This document shows positions 33,348 to 43,000 of a stretch of 64,000 nucleotides of DNA, piece after piece. Every line of letters begins with the position of its first letter. Positions within the stretch are counted from its first letter, which is position 1. The notes under the pieces were generated by a model. The model saw nothing but the letters and a program-made list of their open reading frames with translations, made no database searches and was not told the DNA's origin. The translations under genes were made by a program, and so were the position numbers. The stretch comes from Pedobacter cryoconitis (lineage in GTDB: Bacteria; Bacteroidota; Bacteroidia; Sphingobacteriales; Sphingobacteriaceae): positions 177,862 through 241,861 of the forward strand of contig NZ_JACHCC010000011.1 in assembly GCF_014207135.1 (NCBI RefSeq), written 5' to 3'.

Positions 33348-34229
33348 CTACTTAGCTCGCTGCTCCGGAAGCGGCACAAACTCTGTCTCGCCCGGAACCG
33401 GAGGAAAGGATTGTTCCAGCCATTGTTTTTTAGCTTCCTCAATCCGTTCTCTGCTGGAGGCTACAAAATTCCAGTAAATAAACCTTTCTTCAGGAAATGG
33501 CTCCCCGCCAAATATATAAACTGTAGTATTCTCCTGCATTTCAAACTCGCAAAGCTGACTGTCTTTCGCAATCATGATCCGCTTGGGTTCATAAATATTC
33601 CCATCGTTTTCGATAGCTCCTTCCAGGATATATAAGGCACTCTCTCCGTAAAGCTGTTCACCGATTTTCACCTTCTGGCGGTCCTTGCTTTTTAACTCAA
33701 TAAAATAAAGGGGACTAAAAACCGGTACCGGAGATTTTCTTCCGAATGCCTCTCCTGCAATCAGTTTGAAAGCAACACCATCCTGTTCCCAGACCGGCAT
33801 CTCATTTTCCTCGATATGTGCAAATTCAGGGGCCATTTCTTCTTTGTCCTTTGGAAGCGACACCCAGATCTGGAGTCCGTGCAGCATCTTTTCCGAATGA
33901 CGCAAATATCCGGGAGTCCGTTCCGAATGTACAATGCCGCGTCCGGCGGTCATCCAGTTTACCTGTCCGGGTTTGATCTCCACTTCATTCCCTAAACTAT
34001 CTTTATGCATAATACTACCTTCAAAAAGATAAGTCAGTGTAGAAAGACCAATATGCGGGTGCGGTGGAACATCCAGGTTTTCGTGGTCGTTGAGCTGGAC
34101 AGGCCCCATATGATCAATAAAAGAAAACGGGCCAACCATTCTTTTTTCCCTGAAAGGTAACAATCTACCCACTATAAAATTTCCGATATCACTCGCTCTT
34201 TCTTCGATAATCAGTTTAATATTTGACAT
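33348..34229 (-). CDS. Pirin family protein
   Basis: 293 residues, bicupin. Pirin signatures include RLLPFREKRMVGPFSFIDHMGP, the iron ligands in PHPHIGLSTLTYLFEG, and QVNWMTAGRGIVHSER. The C-terminal cupin and FNFVASSRERIEEAKKQW-like tail complete the family (here WNFVASS). Bacterial pirins include quercetin dioxygenases and redox-responsive cofactors. The Crp-like regulator gene lies just upstream on the same strand, 54 nt away, and may control it. Confidence 0.92.
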   Translation of the reverse strand: MSNIKLIIEERASDIGNFIVGRLLPFREKRMVGPFSFIDHMGPVQLNDHENLDVPPHPHIGLSTLTYLFEGSIMHKDSLGNEVEIKPGQVNWMTAGRGIVHSERTPGYLRHSEKMLHGLQIWVSLPKDKEEMAPEFAHIEENEMPVWEQDGVAFKLIAGEAFGRKSPVPVFSPLYFIELKSKDRQKVKIGEQLYGESALYILEGAIENDGNIYEPKRIMIAKDSQLCEFEMQENTTVYIFGGEPFPEERFIYWNFVASSRERIEEAKKQWLEQSFPPVPGETEFVPLPEQRAK

Positions 34230-34283
34230 AAGATGCTATTTTGATACTATTACAGAACTAAGGTAAGATTAAATGTTTTTTCC

Positions 34284-34853
34284 CTATAATTCTTTTCGGA
34301 TCCGGCTCAGCTGCGTTGGCGTTACCCCAAGATAAGAAGCAATGTGATGTTGTTTAAGACGTGAGGTCAATCCGGGATATTCCTTTAAAAAAGTCTGGTA
34401 GCGTTCTTTTGCCTGCTGATATTTGAGCGTGATTTCCATCTCCTCCTTATCTATTATCCAATGCTTCTCTATGTATTTGATATGAAAGATAGCCAGATCA
34501 GGAAACCGCTCGATCAGTTTCCAGAAAGAAAAGGCATCATATTCTATGATCTCTGTATCCTCCAGTGCACAGACATTAAATAAACTGGGTTCCTTTTTGA
34601 TTAAGGCCGCGGTAGAAGCAACAAAAGAATTTTCGGCAAAGAACCTCTTGATTACAATATTCCCATCAATGGTAATATAATAATAAGAGAATAAACCTTT
34701 TTTCACAAAAGCCACTGACTTAGGAATATTTCCCTGCCTGAGCCAGTAATCATGCTTAGCTATAGTTTTGACCCTTACAATCTTTAAGACTTCTTCTATA
34801 CAGGCTGCAGAAAGTGGCGCATATTGATTGAGTGCTTTAACAAATGAATCCAT
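34284..34853 (-). CDS. Crp/Fnr family transcriptional regulator
   Basis: 189 residues from the ATG at 34853 (a TTG at 34859 is less likely). The N-terminal cyclic-nucleotide-binding-like beta roll contains KHDYWLRQGNIPKSVAFVKKGLFSYYYI. The C-terminal winged helix ends with LKQHHIASYLGVTPTQLSRIRKEL, the usual Bacteroidota form. The residues that bind cAMP in Crp are not conserved by eye, so the ligand is unknown. Possible regulator of the adjacent pirin gene. Confidence 0.88.
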   Translation of the reverse strand: MDSFVKALNQYAPLSAACIEEVLKIVRVKTIAKHDYWLRQGNIPKSVAFVKKGLFSYYYITIDGNIVIKRFFAENSFVASTAALIKKEPSLFNVCALEDTEIIEYDAFSFWKLIERFPDLAIFHIKYIEKHWIIDKEEMEITLKYQQAKERYQTFLKEYPGLTSRLKQHHIASYLGVTPTQLSRIRKEL

Positions 34854-34953
34854 TTTCAATCCTCTTGTTTTGTCCTCGATAAATATCGGATTATTTCATA
34901 CGAAACCTGCCTGATCCTTCTTTTGTTGCTTTATAATTATAATTCCCCTAGGA

Positions 34954-35427
34954 TTAAAGAGCCTGATCCTTTAGAACTGCCATAGCATCGATCTCGATTA
35001 ACATCCCATCCAGTGCTAAACGCGAAACCGGTATCAGTGTATTGACCGGGAATTTCTCATCAGGCCAGATCTTTTTTGACTCAGCGATCAGGATTTTGTG
35101 CTTTTCAGCATCATAATCTACGACTAATGTAGTCAGTTTGACAATATTGGCCAGTGTCAGCCCTTTACTTTTAAGTGCAATCGCCAGGTTCTTTAAAGTA
35201 AAACCTGCTTGTGTTGCAAAATCTTTGCTTAATCCACCTTTTTCGTCAGTTCCGGCTTGTCCGGCAACGAACACAAGAGTGCTGTTCGCCGGAACTGTCG
35301 CCATATGCGAATAGCCATGAGGACGAGGGTCATACAGACCTTTTGGATTAGAAATTTCCTGTGCGACAGACCGGTTACTCAGAACCCCTGCCGTAGTCAG
35401 CACAATTAGTGATTTAATGATATTCAT
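34954..35427 (-). CDS. RidA family protein with a signal peptide (exported)
   Basis: 157 residues. A signal peptide (KSLIVLTTAGVLSNRSVAQ) precedes a YjgF/RidA domain with FVAGQAGTDEKGGLSKDFATQAGFTLKNLAIAL and a C-terminal LALDGMLIEIDAMAVL. Classical RidA is a cytoplasmic 2-iminoacid deaminase whose Arg is in an IEI-A-A motif; here that segment reads IEIDAMA without the Arg, so deaminase activity is doubtful. Its ATG overlaps the stop of the esterase gene by four bases (ATGA), so the pair is translationally coupled. Confidence 0.82.
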   Translation of the reverse strand: MNIIKSLIVLTTAGVLSNRSVAQEISNPKGLYDPRPHGYSHMATVPANSTLVFVAGQAGTDEKGGLSKDFATQAGFTLKNLAIALKSKGLTLANIVKLTTLVVDYDAEKHKILIAESKKIWPDEKFPVNTLIPVSRLALDGMLIEIDAMAVLKDQAL

Positions 35428-36239
35428 GATTGCGTGAAATAGTTATGGATAAATAAGAATTGAAAAGCAGCAGCAGCCGACCAGTAAGCGGTGTTATGTG
35501 CTCCCGGACGTTCGATATAATCGTGTTCTATCTTCAATCCGATCAGCTTTTGATGTAAGGCCCTGTTGATTTCCAGTAAAGGATCATCCAACCCACAGTC
35601 AATGATCAGTTTTAATTCTTTGTTTTGTAATGAAGATACCGCATCACTGGCTGTATGCTTTTCCCAGCTTTGCTGATGGCCTGGATAATCACCCAGACTT
35701 TTCTCAATTCCATAGGCATTTTCAAACGGTCTGAAATCAACCGCTCCGCAAGTACTGCCTGCTGCCCCAAATAATTCTTTGTGACGGATAGCGGTAAAGA
35801 GTGCCCCCTGTCCTCCCATACTCCAGCCGTAAATGGCTCTTTTTTCTCTTCTGGCCAGTGTAGGATAGTGCTTATCGGTATAACTAACCAGTTCTTTACT
35901 GATAAAACTCTCGTAGCGGAGCTGATCATTCACCGGACTGTCAAAATACCAGCTGTCGAATCCTCCGTCAGCAAGGACAAAAATCATTTTATAGGCATCA
36001 GCCTGTGCACTCAAATCGGGAATATCCTGTTTAAAGGTTCTCACTGCATTTCCACTATAACCATGTAATACATAAACTACCGGAAACCTGGCAGTATCTT
36101 TCGTTTTACCAGGTGTAATAAAAATACAACGGACTTCTTTCTTCATCAGTGCACTAGGCACGGCAACTGTATCTACTTTTGCCGCAAATGTAGAACCGGC
36201 TAAAAGGATAATTGCTAAAAAAACTAACAGATGTTTCAT
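35424..36239 (-). CDS. Alpha/beta-hydrolase-fold esterase, exported (esterase D/tributyrin esterase-like)
   Basis: 271 residues with a signal peptide ending near GSTFA (about residue 19). The putative-esterase fold is evident: FPVVYVLHGYSGNAVRTF, the nucleophile elbow GWSMGGQGAL, LIIDCGLDDPLLE with the catalytic Asp, and GAHNTAYWSAA with the His. Likely cleaves small acyl esters in the periplasm. First gene of a two-gene operon with the exported RidA. Confidence 0.85.
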   Translation of the reverse strand: MKHLLVFLAIILLAGSTFAAKVDTVAVPSALMKKEVRCIFITPGKTKDTARFPVVYVLHGYSGNAVRTFKQDIPDLSAQADAYKMIFVLADGGFDSWYFDSPVNDQLRYESFISKELVSYTDKHYPTLARREKRAIYGWSMGGQGALFTAIRHKELFGAAGSTCGAVDFRPFENAYGIEKSLGDYPGHQQSWEKHTASDAVSSLQNKELKLIIDCGLDDPLLEINRALHQKLIGLKIEHDYIERPGAHNTAYWSAAAAFQFLFIHNYFTQS

Positions 36240-36328
36240 ATTATATATATTTATCAGACAAAGTACAGGCTAATTAATCTGCCAAACATTTACATATGTT
36301 GAGGAAATAAAGTAATTTTCAGTCCTAT

Positions 36329-37027
36329 ATGAGAACAGCCATTTACACCATCCTTTTACTGATTATGTCACAGTCTTTGTCCGCACAGAATAACTTTAAA
36401 CAGCAGCAGAATACCTTTGAAAGGGTGAAAAATGCCTATGCCGAAAAATGGACAGAGCTACACAACAAACTGTCTCAGGGTGGGTTTAAGGATGATTTTC
36501 AGGTGTACATCAATGCCTATAAAAAGGAAGGGAAATTAGAAATCTGGATCAAAGATAAAATCCACTCCACCTACAGTCTGTTCAGGACCTACGATTTCAG
36601 TGCACATTCTGGCGTTTTAGGGCCAAAAACTAAAGAAGGTGATCTGCAAACTCCTGAAGGCTCTTATTTCATTGACAGGTTCAATCCGGAAAGCCGTTTT
36701 TATTTATCCTTGGGAATTAATTATCCAAATGCTATGGACCTGGAGAGAAGTGGAACAAATAATCCGGGTTCGGACATTTACATCCACGGTGATCAGGTTA
36801 CTGTTGGCTGTATTCCCCTGACCAATGACAAAATAAAGGAAGTTTATATTCTGGCAGTCGAAGCGCAGAACAGTGGACAAACACAAATCCCTGTTCATAT
36901 TTATCCCTTTAAAATGACAAAGGAAAATATGAAAAGAGAATTGTTAAATTTTCCGCAGCACCGCACTTTCTGGAAATCTTTACAGGCCGACTATACCTAT
37001 TTTGACCAATATAAAAATCCAGGTTAG
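36329..37027 (+). CDS. L,D-transpeptidase family protein (YafK-like)
   Basis: 232 residues with a signal peptide ending at SLSAQ (about residue 19). The YkuD catalytic motif is complete: His153 in IHGDQVTVGC and Cys161 in VGCIPLTNDKIKEVY. The length and the long spacer before the domain match the YafK/DpaA branch, which hydrolyses or forms mDAP-Lpp or other peptidoglycan side links. Acts in the periplasm. A GC-rich 7-bp hairpin (37030-37048) lies at its end, between it and the convergent gene. Confidence 0.88.
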   Translation: MRTAIYTILLLIMSQSLSAQNNFKQQQNTFERVKNAYAEKWTELHNKLSQGGFKDDFQVYINAYKKEGKLEIWIKDKIHSTYSLFRTYDFSAHSGVLGPKTKEGDLQTPEGSYFIDRFNPESRFYLSLGINYPNAMDLERSGTNNPGSDIYIHGDQVTVGCIPLTNDKIKEVYILAVEAQNSGQTQIPVHIYPFKMTKENMKRELLNFPQHRTFWKSLQADYTYFDQYKNPG

Positions 37028-37035
37028 TACTGGTG

Positions 37036-37434
37036 TTAAGGACACCAGGTTTCCTGTAAATGTGACCAGTAAGCCAGCCCGTCTTCTCCTTTGACAAATA
37101 AGGCACTGGCAATTCTTTTATTATCCCCCTCTTCCCTGTACTGCGATTCGGTGTAAGTCATCAGCACGCAATTGTCGTTGATATAATGTGTGGCAATCTC
37201 ATGGAGTTCTATCCTGATATCGGGTTTAATCCCATATACGGCAGGCAACCATGCTGCCAGCGCCTTGTAATCCATGGCTTTTCCACCTGGGGTGACCATG
37301 ATAAAATCCTGACGGAATTTTTCCAGTAAAAGTGTTTCCGTAGCCTGGTCACTGGTGCTGTCACCACGAAACCATTCCTCAATATTTTTGATAAACAGCC
37401 TGATTTCTGCTGCCGCTTGTGTCGCTAATTCCAT
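37036..37434 (-). CDS. DUF4440/NTF2-like protein
   Basis: 132 residues, no signal. The pattern of an N-terminal helix pair, FRQDFIMVTPGGKAMDYKALAAWLP, and a C-terminal sheet ending SHLQETWCP fits the cystatin/NTF2-like fold of DUF4440 and SnoaL-like proteins. No catalytic role is assigned. Single gene, convergent with the L,D-transpeptidase, 8 nt between the stops. Confidence 0.65.
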   Translation of the reverse strand: MELATQAAAEIRLFIKNIEEWFRGDSTSDQATETLLLEKFRQDFIMVTPGGKAMDYKALAAWLPAVYGIKPDIRIELHEIATHYINDNCVLMTYTESQYREEGDNKRIASALFVKGEDGLAYWSHLQETWCP

Positions 37435-37630
37435 ATCGTTCTGAGCTTAAAAAAAAATAAAACTAGGTCTTTATTTTAATATCCCATAAGGGTAAATGCA
37501 TTTAAGGTTGTCAAAAGATAAAATGCGCTAAAAATGGACATCATCTTAAACCCACAACTCGTCAACAGCTCACCTCTGGTGGTCAATTGTTTTTCTGAAA
37601 AAAAAATAACTCCTCTAATTTAGCTATCCT

Positions 37631-37753
37631 ATGACAGGCCAAAACCATACCCTCTGTTTTCTGTTCAGCAGTTTTCTTGCTATAGCCCTGATACTTGCTA
37701 TTGCGGTCATTATTTACTTATTAAAAGTTGTTCATGAATCTTGTGAAGAATAA
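37631..37753 (+). CDS. Putative 40-residue single-span membrane peptide
   Basis: A 41-codon ORF (MTGQNHTLCFLFSS...LLKVVHESCEE) with one long hydrophobic span (FLAIALILAIAVIIYLL) and an acidic, cysteine-containing end. It overlaps the start of the acyltransferase gene by 20 nt in another frame, a layout that suggests translational coupling. No homologue is recalled and no Shine-Dalgarno site is visible, so it could be fortuitous. Confidence 0.35.
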   Translation: MTGQNHTLCFLFSSFLAIALILAIAVIIYLLKVVHESCEE

Positions 37754-38612
37754 AATTTACAACCCGGTTTATCACCTGGTTTATCTCCCGATCTACCTGG
37801 TCAGCCTGCTCCCATCACCATTAATTAGTGTGACCCTTGGACAATTTCTCTATTTTATATCTTACCGGATTTTCAGATATCGTTATAACGTAGTGCTGCA
37901 AAATCTTTCCCGGTCATTGCCAGCTAAATCTTATGCAGAAATTCAGCAGATCGCCAAGGAATTCTATAAACACCTGGCCTGCATGATTATGGAGACACTC
38001 AAACTGTTCTCTGTCAGTCTGGAATCAATGGATAAAAAGGTAACGCTGGTTAATCCTGAACTTTTACATCATTATCATCAGCAAAACAGGAATATAATTG
38101 CTGTTTTAGGCCATTATGGAAACTGGGAATACCTGAACATTTTGCCGGCACAGCTTCCTTTCAAAGTGAATGCGATTTACAAACCACTGTCCAGTCAGGT
38201 GATGGATAAACTGGTACATCATGTCCGCGGCCGTTTTGGGATGCGGCTGCTAGCCTCGAACCAGGCCCTGAGATATTTGCTTAAACAAAAGGACCAGCCC
38301 CAACTGTCCATTTTCCTTGCGGATCAGTTTCCCGGCGATACTGAACAAGTCAAATTTGACTTCCTGCACCAGTCTACCAGTATGTTTAATGGTGCTGAAA
38401 AACTAGCGAAAGCCACCAATGCAGTTGTAGTTTATCTGGAACTGAAAAGGAAACCGGATAACTGCTGGGAAATTGGTTTTTCACTGATTACCGAATCCCC
38501 GAAGGAAACCAGTAATCAGGAAATCACCAAAATTTTTGCCGGTAAATTACAACAGACGATCAAGGGTGACCCAACCTACTGGTTATGGTCACACCGGAGA
38601 TGGAAATATTAA
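37734..38612 (+). CDS. Lysophospholipid/lipid A acyltransferase family protein (LpxL/HtrB-like)
   Basis: 292 residues from the ATG at 37734; a TTG two codons earlier is less likely. An N-terminal membrane anchor (YHLVYLPIYLVSLLPSPLISV) precedes the acyltransferase domain. The catalytic HX4E motif is visible as His127 to Glu132 in LGHYGNWEYL, followed by AIYKPLSSQVMD and FLADQFPGD as in LpxL-type enzymes. It probably adds a secondary acyl chain to lipid A or to an ornithine or related lipid on the inner membrane. Its end is 2 nt from the stop of the convergent efflux gene. Confidence 0.87.
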   Translation: MNLVKNKIYNPVYHLVYLPIYLVSLLPSPLISVTLGQFLYFISYRIFRYRYNVVLQNLSRSLPAKSYAEIQQIAKEFYKHLACMIMETLKLFSVSLESMDKKVTLVNPELLHHYHQQNRNIIAVLGHYGNWEYLNILPAQLPFKVNAIYKPLSSQVMDKLVHHVRGRFGMRLLASNQALRYLLKQKDQPQLSIFLADQFPGDTEQVKFDFLHQSTSMFNGAEKLAKATNAVVVYLELKRKPDNCWEIGFSLITESPKETSNQEITKIFAGKLQQTIKGDPTYWLWSHRRWKY

Positions 38613-38614
38613 AC

Positions 38615-40000
38615 CTATTTCCATCCCCCGCCTAATGCGCGGTATAACAGGACAACTGCCTGCAACTGCTGTAACTGGTCATTGACCTGACTCAGCTGAG
38701 CAGCCAGATAACTTTGCTGTGCGGTCAGCACCTCTGTATAATTTGCCGAGCCGTATCTAACCAGCGCCTGTGTATACTTGACTGATTTTTCCAGGTTTTC
38801 GAGCTGACTGGCCCTGGTAATTCTTTTTTCTGAAGCCCTCTGGTAAGAATACATCGCATTGGAAACCTCCTGGCCGGCAATCAATACCGCACTTTGAAAA
38901 CTCAGTACAGCCTGCTGTTGTTGCTCCATCGCAACTTTCAATCTGGTTTTATTCGCTCCGCGGTTAAAGATAGGCTGGGTAAGTCCGGCAGTTAAACTAC
39001 TGATCCAGGATCCGGGGCCAAAGAAGCTGCTGTAACTGTTATATCCTCCGGATGCAGAAATGGTAAGTGAAGGATAAAAATAAGTCCTTGCTACATTACT
39101 TAATTCAAATGCATTCTTGAAGTTATATTCTGCAGCCTGTACATCTGGCCGGTTAGCTAATAACTGGACCGGGACCCCTGTCTGCAGCAAAGCAAGCGGA
39201 TGTATCTGTGCAAACTGACTTCTTTCGATAGGTGCAGGCGCCCTGCCCAGCAATAGGTTTAAACCATTTTCTGTTTCTCTGATCGATTGCATCAGATCGG
39301 GGATAGTAACTGCCACTGCAAACTTACTGGATTCACTCTGTACAACTGCCGCTCCTGTTACCACATCGGCCGTTTTCAGCTTTTTCATAATATCAACAGT
39401 AGTCTGCCAGTTTTTCAGACTCTCGCGGGTAATGACCAGTTGCTCATCTAAAGCCAGCAGGCGATAATAATTAGTGGCAATATTACTGACTAATGTAGTC
39501 TGTACTGCTTTTGCACTGGCTTCTGCCTGTAATAAAGAAGCCAGGTTGGCTCTTTTGGCGCTGCTGAGTTTACCCCATAAATCTGCTTCCCAACTCGTGG
39601 TCAGTTCAGCCTGATACTGATACGGGATCACTGTTTTCCCCAGTATACCAGGATTTGAAGAACTGCTGGTTGTCACACTCGCATCAGTACCCAGTGTAGG
39701 AAAAAAGGCCAGCCTGGTTTGCTCAAAATAAGCTTCTGATTGTCTGATACGGGAATAAGCAGCTTTCAGGTCGAGGTTATGTCTGATCCCTTCGCCAATT
39801 AGCTTTTGTAACAGTGTATCGGTAAACATCTCTTTCCAGTGCAAATCGGCAATGGTCGTGGTATCTTTAGTGACAATTTCTCTGTATAAACCATCCATAT
39901 CCAAAGCTGGTCGCTGATAAGGATGAGTTACTTTACAGGAGGCTATTAATATTATAATCAGCCCTGCAAGAGGTGGATAAATTCTCAAATATCGGTTCAT
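38615..40000 (-). CDS. RND efflux outer-membrane lipoprotein (NodT/OprM family)
   Basis: 461 residues with lipobox LIASCKVTHPYQRP. Two TolC-type outer-membrane efflux repeats form the long helical barrel (LKAAYSRIRQSEAYFEQTR, PDVQAAEYNFKNAFELSN and ANYTEVLTAQQSYLAAQLSQ). It is the outer-membrane channel of the tripartite pump encoded just upstream, 10 nt after the permease gene. The typical GYNSYSSFFGPGSWISSLTAGLTQPIF stretch supports the NodT family. Confidence 0.93.
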   Translation of the reverse strand: MNRYLRIYPPLAGLIIILIASCKVTHPYQRPALDMDGLYREIVTKDTTTIADLHWKEMFTDTLLQKLIGEGIRHNLDLKAAYSRIRQSEAYFEQTRLAFFPTLGTDASVTTSSSSNPGILGKTVIPYQYQAELTTSWEADLWGKLSSAKRANLASLLQAEASAKAVQTTLVSNIATNYYRLLALDEQLVITRESLKNWQTTVDIMKKLKTADVVTGAAVVQSESSKFAVAVTIPDLMQSIRETENGLNLLLGRAPAPIERSQFAQIHPLALLQTGVPVQLLANRPDVQAAEYNFKNAFELSNVARTYFYPSLTISASGGYNSYSSFFGPGSWISSLTAGLTQPIFNRGANKTRLKVAMEQQQQAVLSFQSAVLIAGQEVSNAMYSYQRASEKRITRASQLENLEKSVKYTQALVRYGSANYTEVLTAQQSYLAAQLSQVNDQLQQLQAVVLLYRALGGGWK

Positions 40001-40010
40001 CTGTTCGTAT

Positions 40011-43000
40011 TTATAATTTGTGATCGGGTTTGCTTTTCAATTTCTCTTGCAGTGTCTGAAAAAGGATAAATAAAGTTGGTGTAATAAAGAGACCGAAAAT
40101 TGTTCCGACAAGCATCCCGCCCACAGCACCGACACCAATAGAACGGTTACCATTGGCTCCTGCGCCTGTAGCCAGCATTAAGGGGACCAGCCCAAGTATA
40201 AAAGCAAATGAAGTCATCAGGATCGGACGAAGCCTTGCCTGTGCCCCTTTCACCGCAGCTTCTGTGATATCCATACCCGAACGTCTTCTTTCTACAGCAA
40301 ACTCGACAATCAGGATAGCGTTTTTAGCTAGCAGCCCGATGAGCATGACCAGCGTAATCTGAACATAGATATTATTACTGATCCCGAATAAATGCGCGAA
40401 CATAAAAGCTCCGGCTGTTCCTACCGGTATCGTCAATAGAATGGATAAGGGCAGCAAATAACTTTCATACTGAGCGCTCAGCAGTAAATACACAAAGACA
40501 AGGCACAACAGGAAGATAAATATCGTCTGGCTGTTTCCGGCAAGCTCCTCTCTGGTAATCCCTGAATATTCATAACTATATCCTGCAGGAAGTGTTTTTG
40601 CTGCTACTTCCTGTATGGCCGTAATCGCCTGACCAGAACTATAGGTCGAATTAGGGGTACCGTTAATACTGATCGAATTGAATAAGTTAAACCTGGTAAT
40701 AGCCTGGGGTCCGTAAGCCTGGGTCAGGGTAAAAAACTCAGTTACCGGAACCATCTGCCCATCTGGTGTACGGACAAAAACACCATTCAGACTTTCTGGG
40801 GTCATCCTGTATTCAGGTGAAGACTGTACCATTACCCTGAACTGCTGTCCGAACTGGTTAAAGTTCGAGGCATAAATCCCTCCGTAATAACCTTGCATAG
40901 CATTGGTCACATCTGACACATTCAGGCCCGCATCCTTAATCTTCGGCACATTCATATTCATCAGGTACTGTGGGAAGTTGGGATTAAAGGAAGTCGTAGC
41001 GAACTGTATTTCCGGACGCTCTGAAAGGGCAGACAAAAAGTCTTTACTGGTTTTATAAAATGTAGCAATATCTCCTCCGGTACGATCCTGTAACTGAAAA
41101 GCGAAACCGTTCGTGGCTCCAAATCCCTGGATGGTTGGTGGTGCAAAAAACTTAACCTCTGCTTCTGTGATGTTATTTGACTTTTTAATCAGCTCATCGA
41201 TAATAGCCTGCACATCTCTTTTACGCTGCTCCCAGGGAATTAACCGCATCACTACTGTCGCATAATTACTTCCACTACCGGAAAGCTGTCCGCGGCCTGT
41301 AACTGCCAGTACATTATTGATTTCGGGGATAGTATGTGCCAGTTTTTCTATTTTACGGGTCACTACATCTGTTCTCTCCAGTGAAGCATCGGGAGGAAGT
41401 GTGATATTACAATTGACTGCACCCAGATCTTCATTCGGTACAAATCCAGTCGCTGTATTTTTCGCAAGGAAGAACAATGCAACCATAAAAAATCCAAGGA
41501 TAGATAAAGGTATCCATTTCTGTTTACTGAAGAAACTGATGGCATTCGCATACTTGTTGCTCATCCTTTCGAAAGAAGCATTAAAAGCAGCATAGAATTT
41601 CTCCAGGTAGCTCATCTGTTTTCCTTTTTCATGATGGCTCTTCAGAAACAAAGCACAAAGTGCAGGGCTCAATGTCAAAGCATTGATCGCAGAAAGGATA
41701 ATAGCGATGGCCAGTGTTAACCCGAACTGTTTATAAAAGACACCGGATGAACCACCGATGAAACTCACCGGGATAAATACAGCAGACATGACCAGGGTAA
41801 TGGAAATAATGGCACTTGAAATCTCACCGAGCGCGTCGATACTGGCCTGCCTGGCAGAGGTATATCCGCTATCCAGCTTGGCGTGAACGGCCTCGACGAC
41901 TACAATCGCATCATCTACAACAATACCAATAGCCAGGATGAGTGCAAAGAGCGTGAGCAGATTGATCGTAAAACCAAATAGCTGTAAGAAGAAGAAGGTA
42001 CCTACAATAGCAACGGGCACTGAAATCGCAGGGATCAATGTTGACCTGAAATCCTGCAGGAACACGAAAACCACGACAAACACCAGGATAAATGCCTCAA
42101 ACAAAGTATGCAGTACCTTGTCTATAGAGGCCGTGAGGAAATCATCGACACTCTGCAAGACGACATAATGTATTCCCGGAGGAAAGGTTTTGGAAGATTT
42201 TTCCATTACTTTCAACGTTTCACGGATCACCTCTCTGGCATTAGAGCCTGCCACCTGTGCAACGTTGATAGACACCGCAGGGTGACCATTGGTCCGGGTA
42301 CTGTTGAAATAACTTAATGCACCTAATTGTATCCTTGCAATATCTTTCAGCCTTAACAAACGGCTGCCCACATTGGAACGAATAACAATATCACCGAACT
42401 GCGCCGTGTCAACCAGTGTACCCGGGTATTTAATTACATATTGGAAAGCCTGTCCACCACGTTCACCAAACTGACCGGGAGCGGCCTGGATATTCTGATC
42501 AGCCAGTGCTGCAGTAATATCGGAAGGAACCAGTCCATAAGAAGCCATAGCTTGTGGGTTCAGCCAGATCCGCATCGAATAATCCATCTGCCCGGAAGCC
42601 GATGCATCCCCTACCCCCTGAATCCTTTTGACTTCAGGAATGATATTAATATCTACATAGTTCTGCAGAAAGGTCTGATCGTAGGCAGGATTATCACTGT
42701 AAACAGAAAAAATCAACAAGGTACTGGTTTGTTTTTTCTGCACAGTTACCCCTGCTTTAGTTACTTCCTGAGGTAGCAAAGGGGTAGCACGGGATACCGC
42801 ATTCTGTACATTCACCGCTGCCATATTCGGGTCACTGCCGATCTTGAAACTCACGGTAATATTCCCTGACCCGTCATTACCGGCAGTGGAAGTAATATAA
42901 TCCATATTTTCAACCCCGTTGATCTGTTGTTCAAGGGGAACAATTACACTTTTCAATACCACATCTGCATTCGCTCCGCTGTAATTGGCGGATACTTGTA

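Noticed and set aside
37030..37048. 7-bp hairpin between the L,D-transpeptidase and DUF4440-like genes as a terminator
   Set aside because: CTGGTGT/ACACCAG forms a stem, but there is no T run and it overlaps the end of the minus-strand gene; listed only as a possible transcript end.
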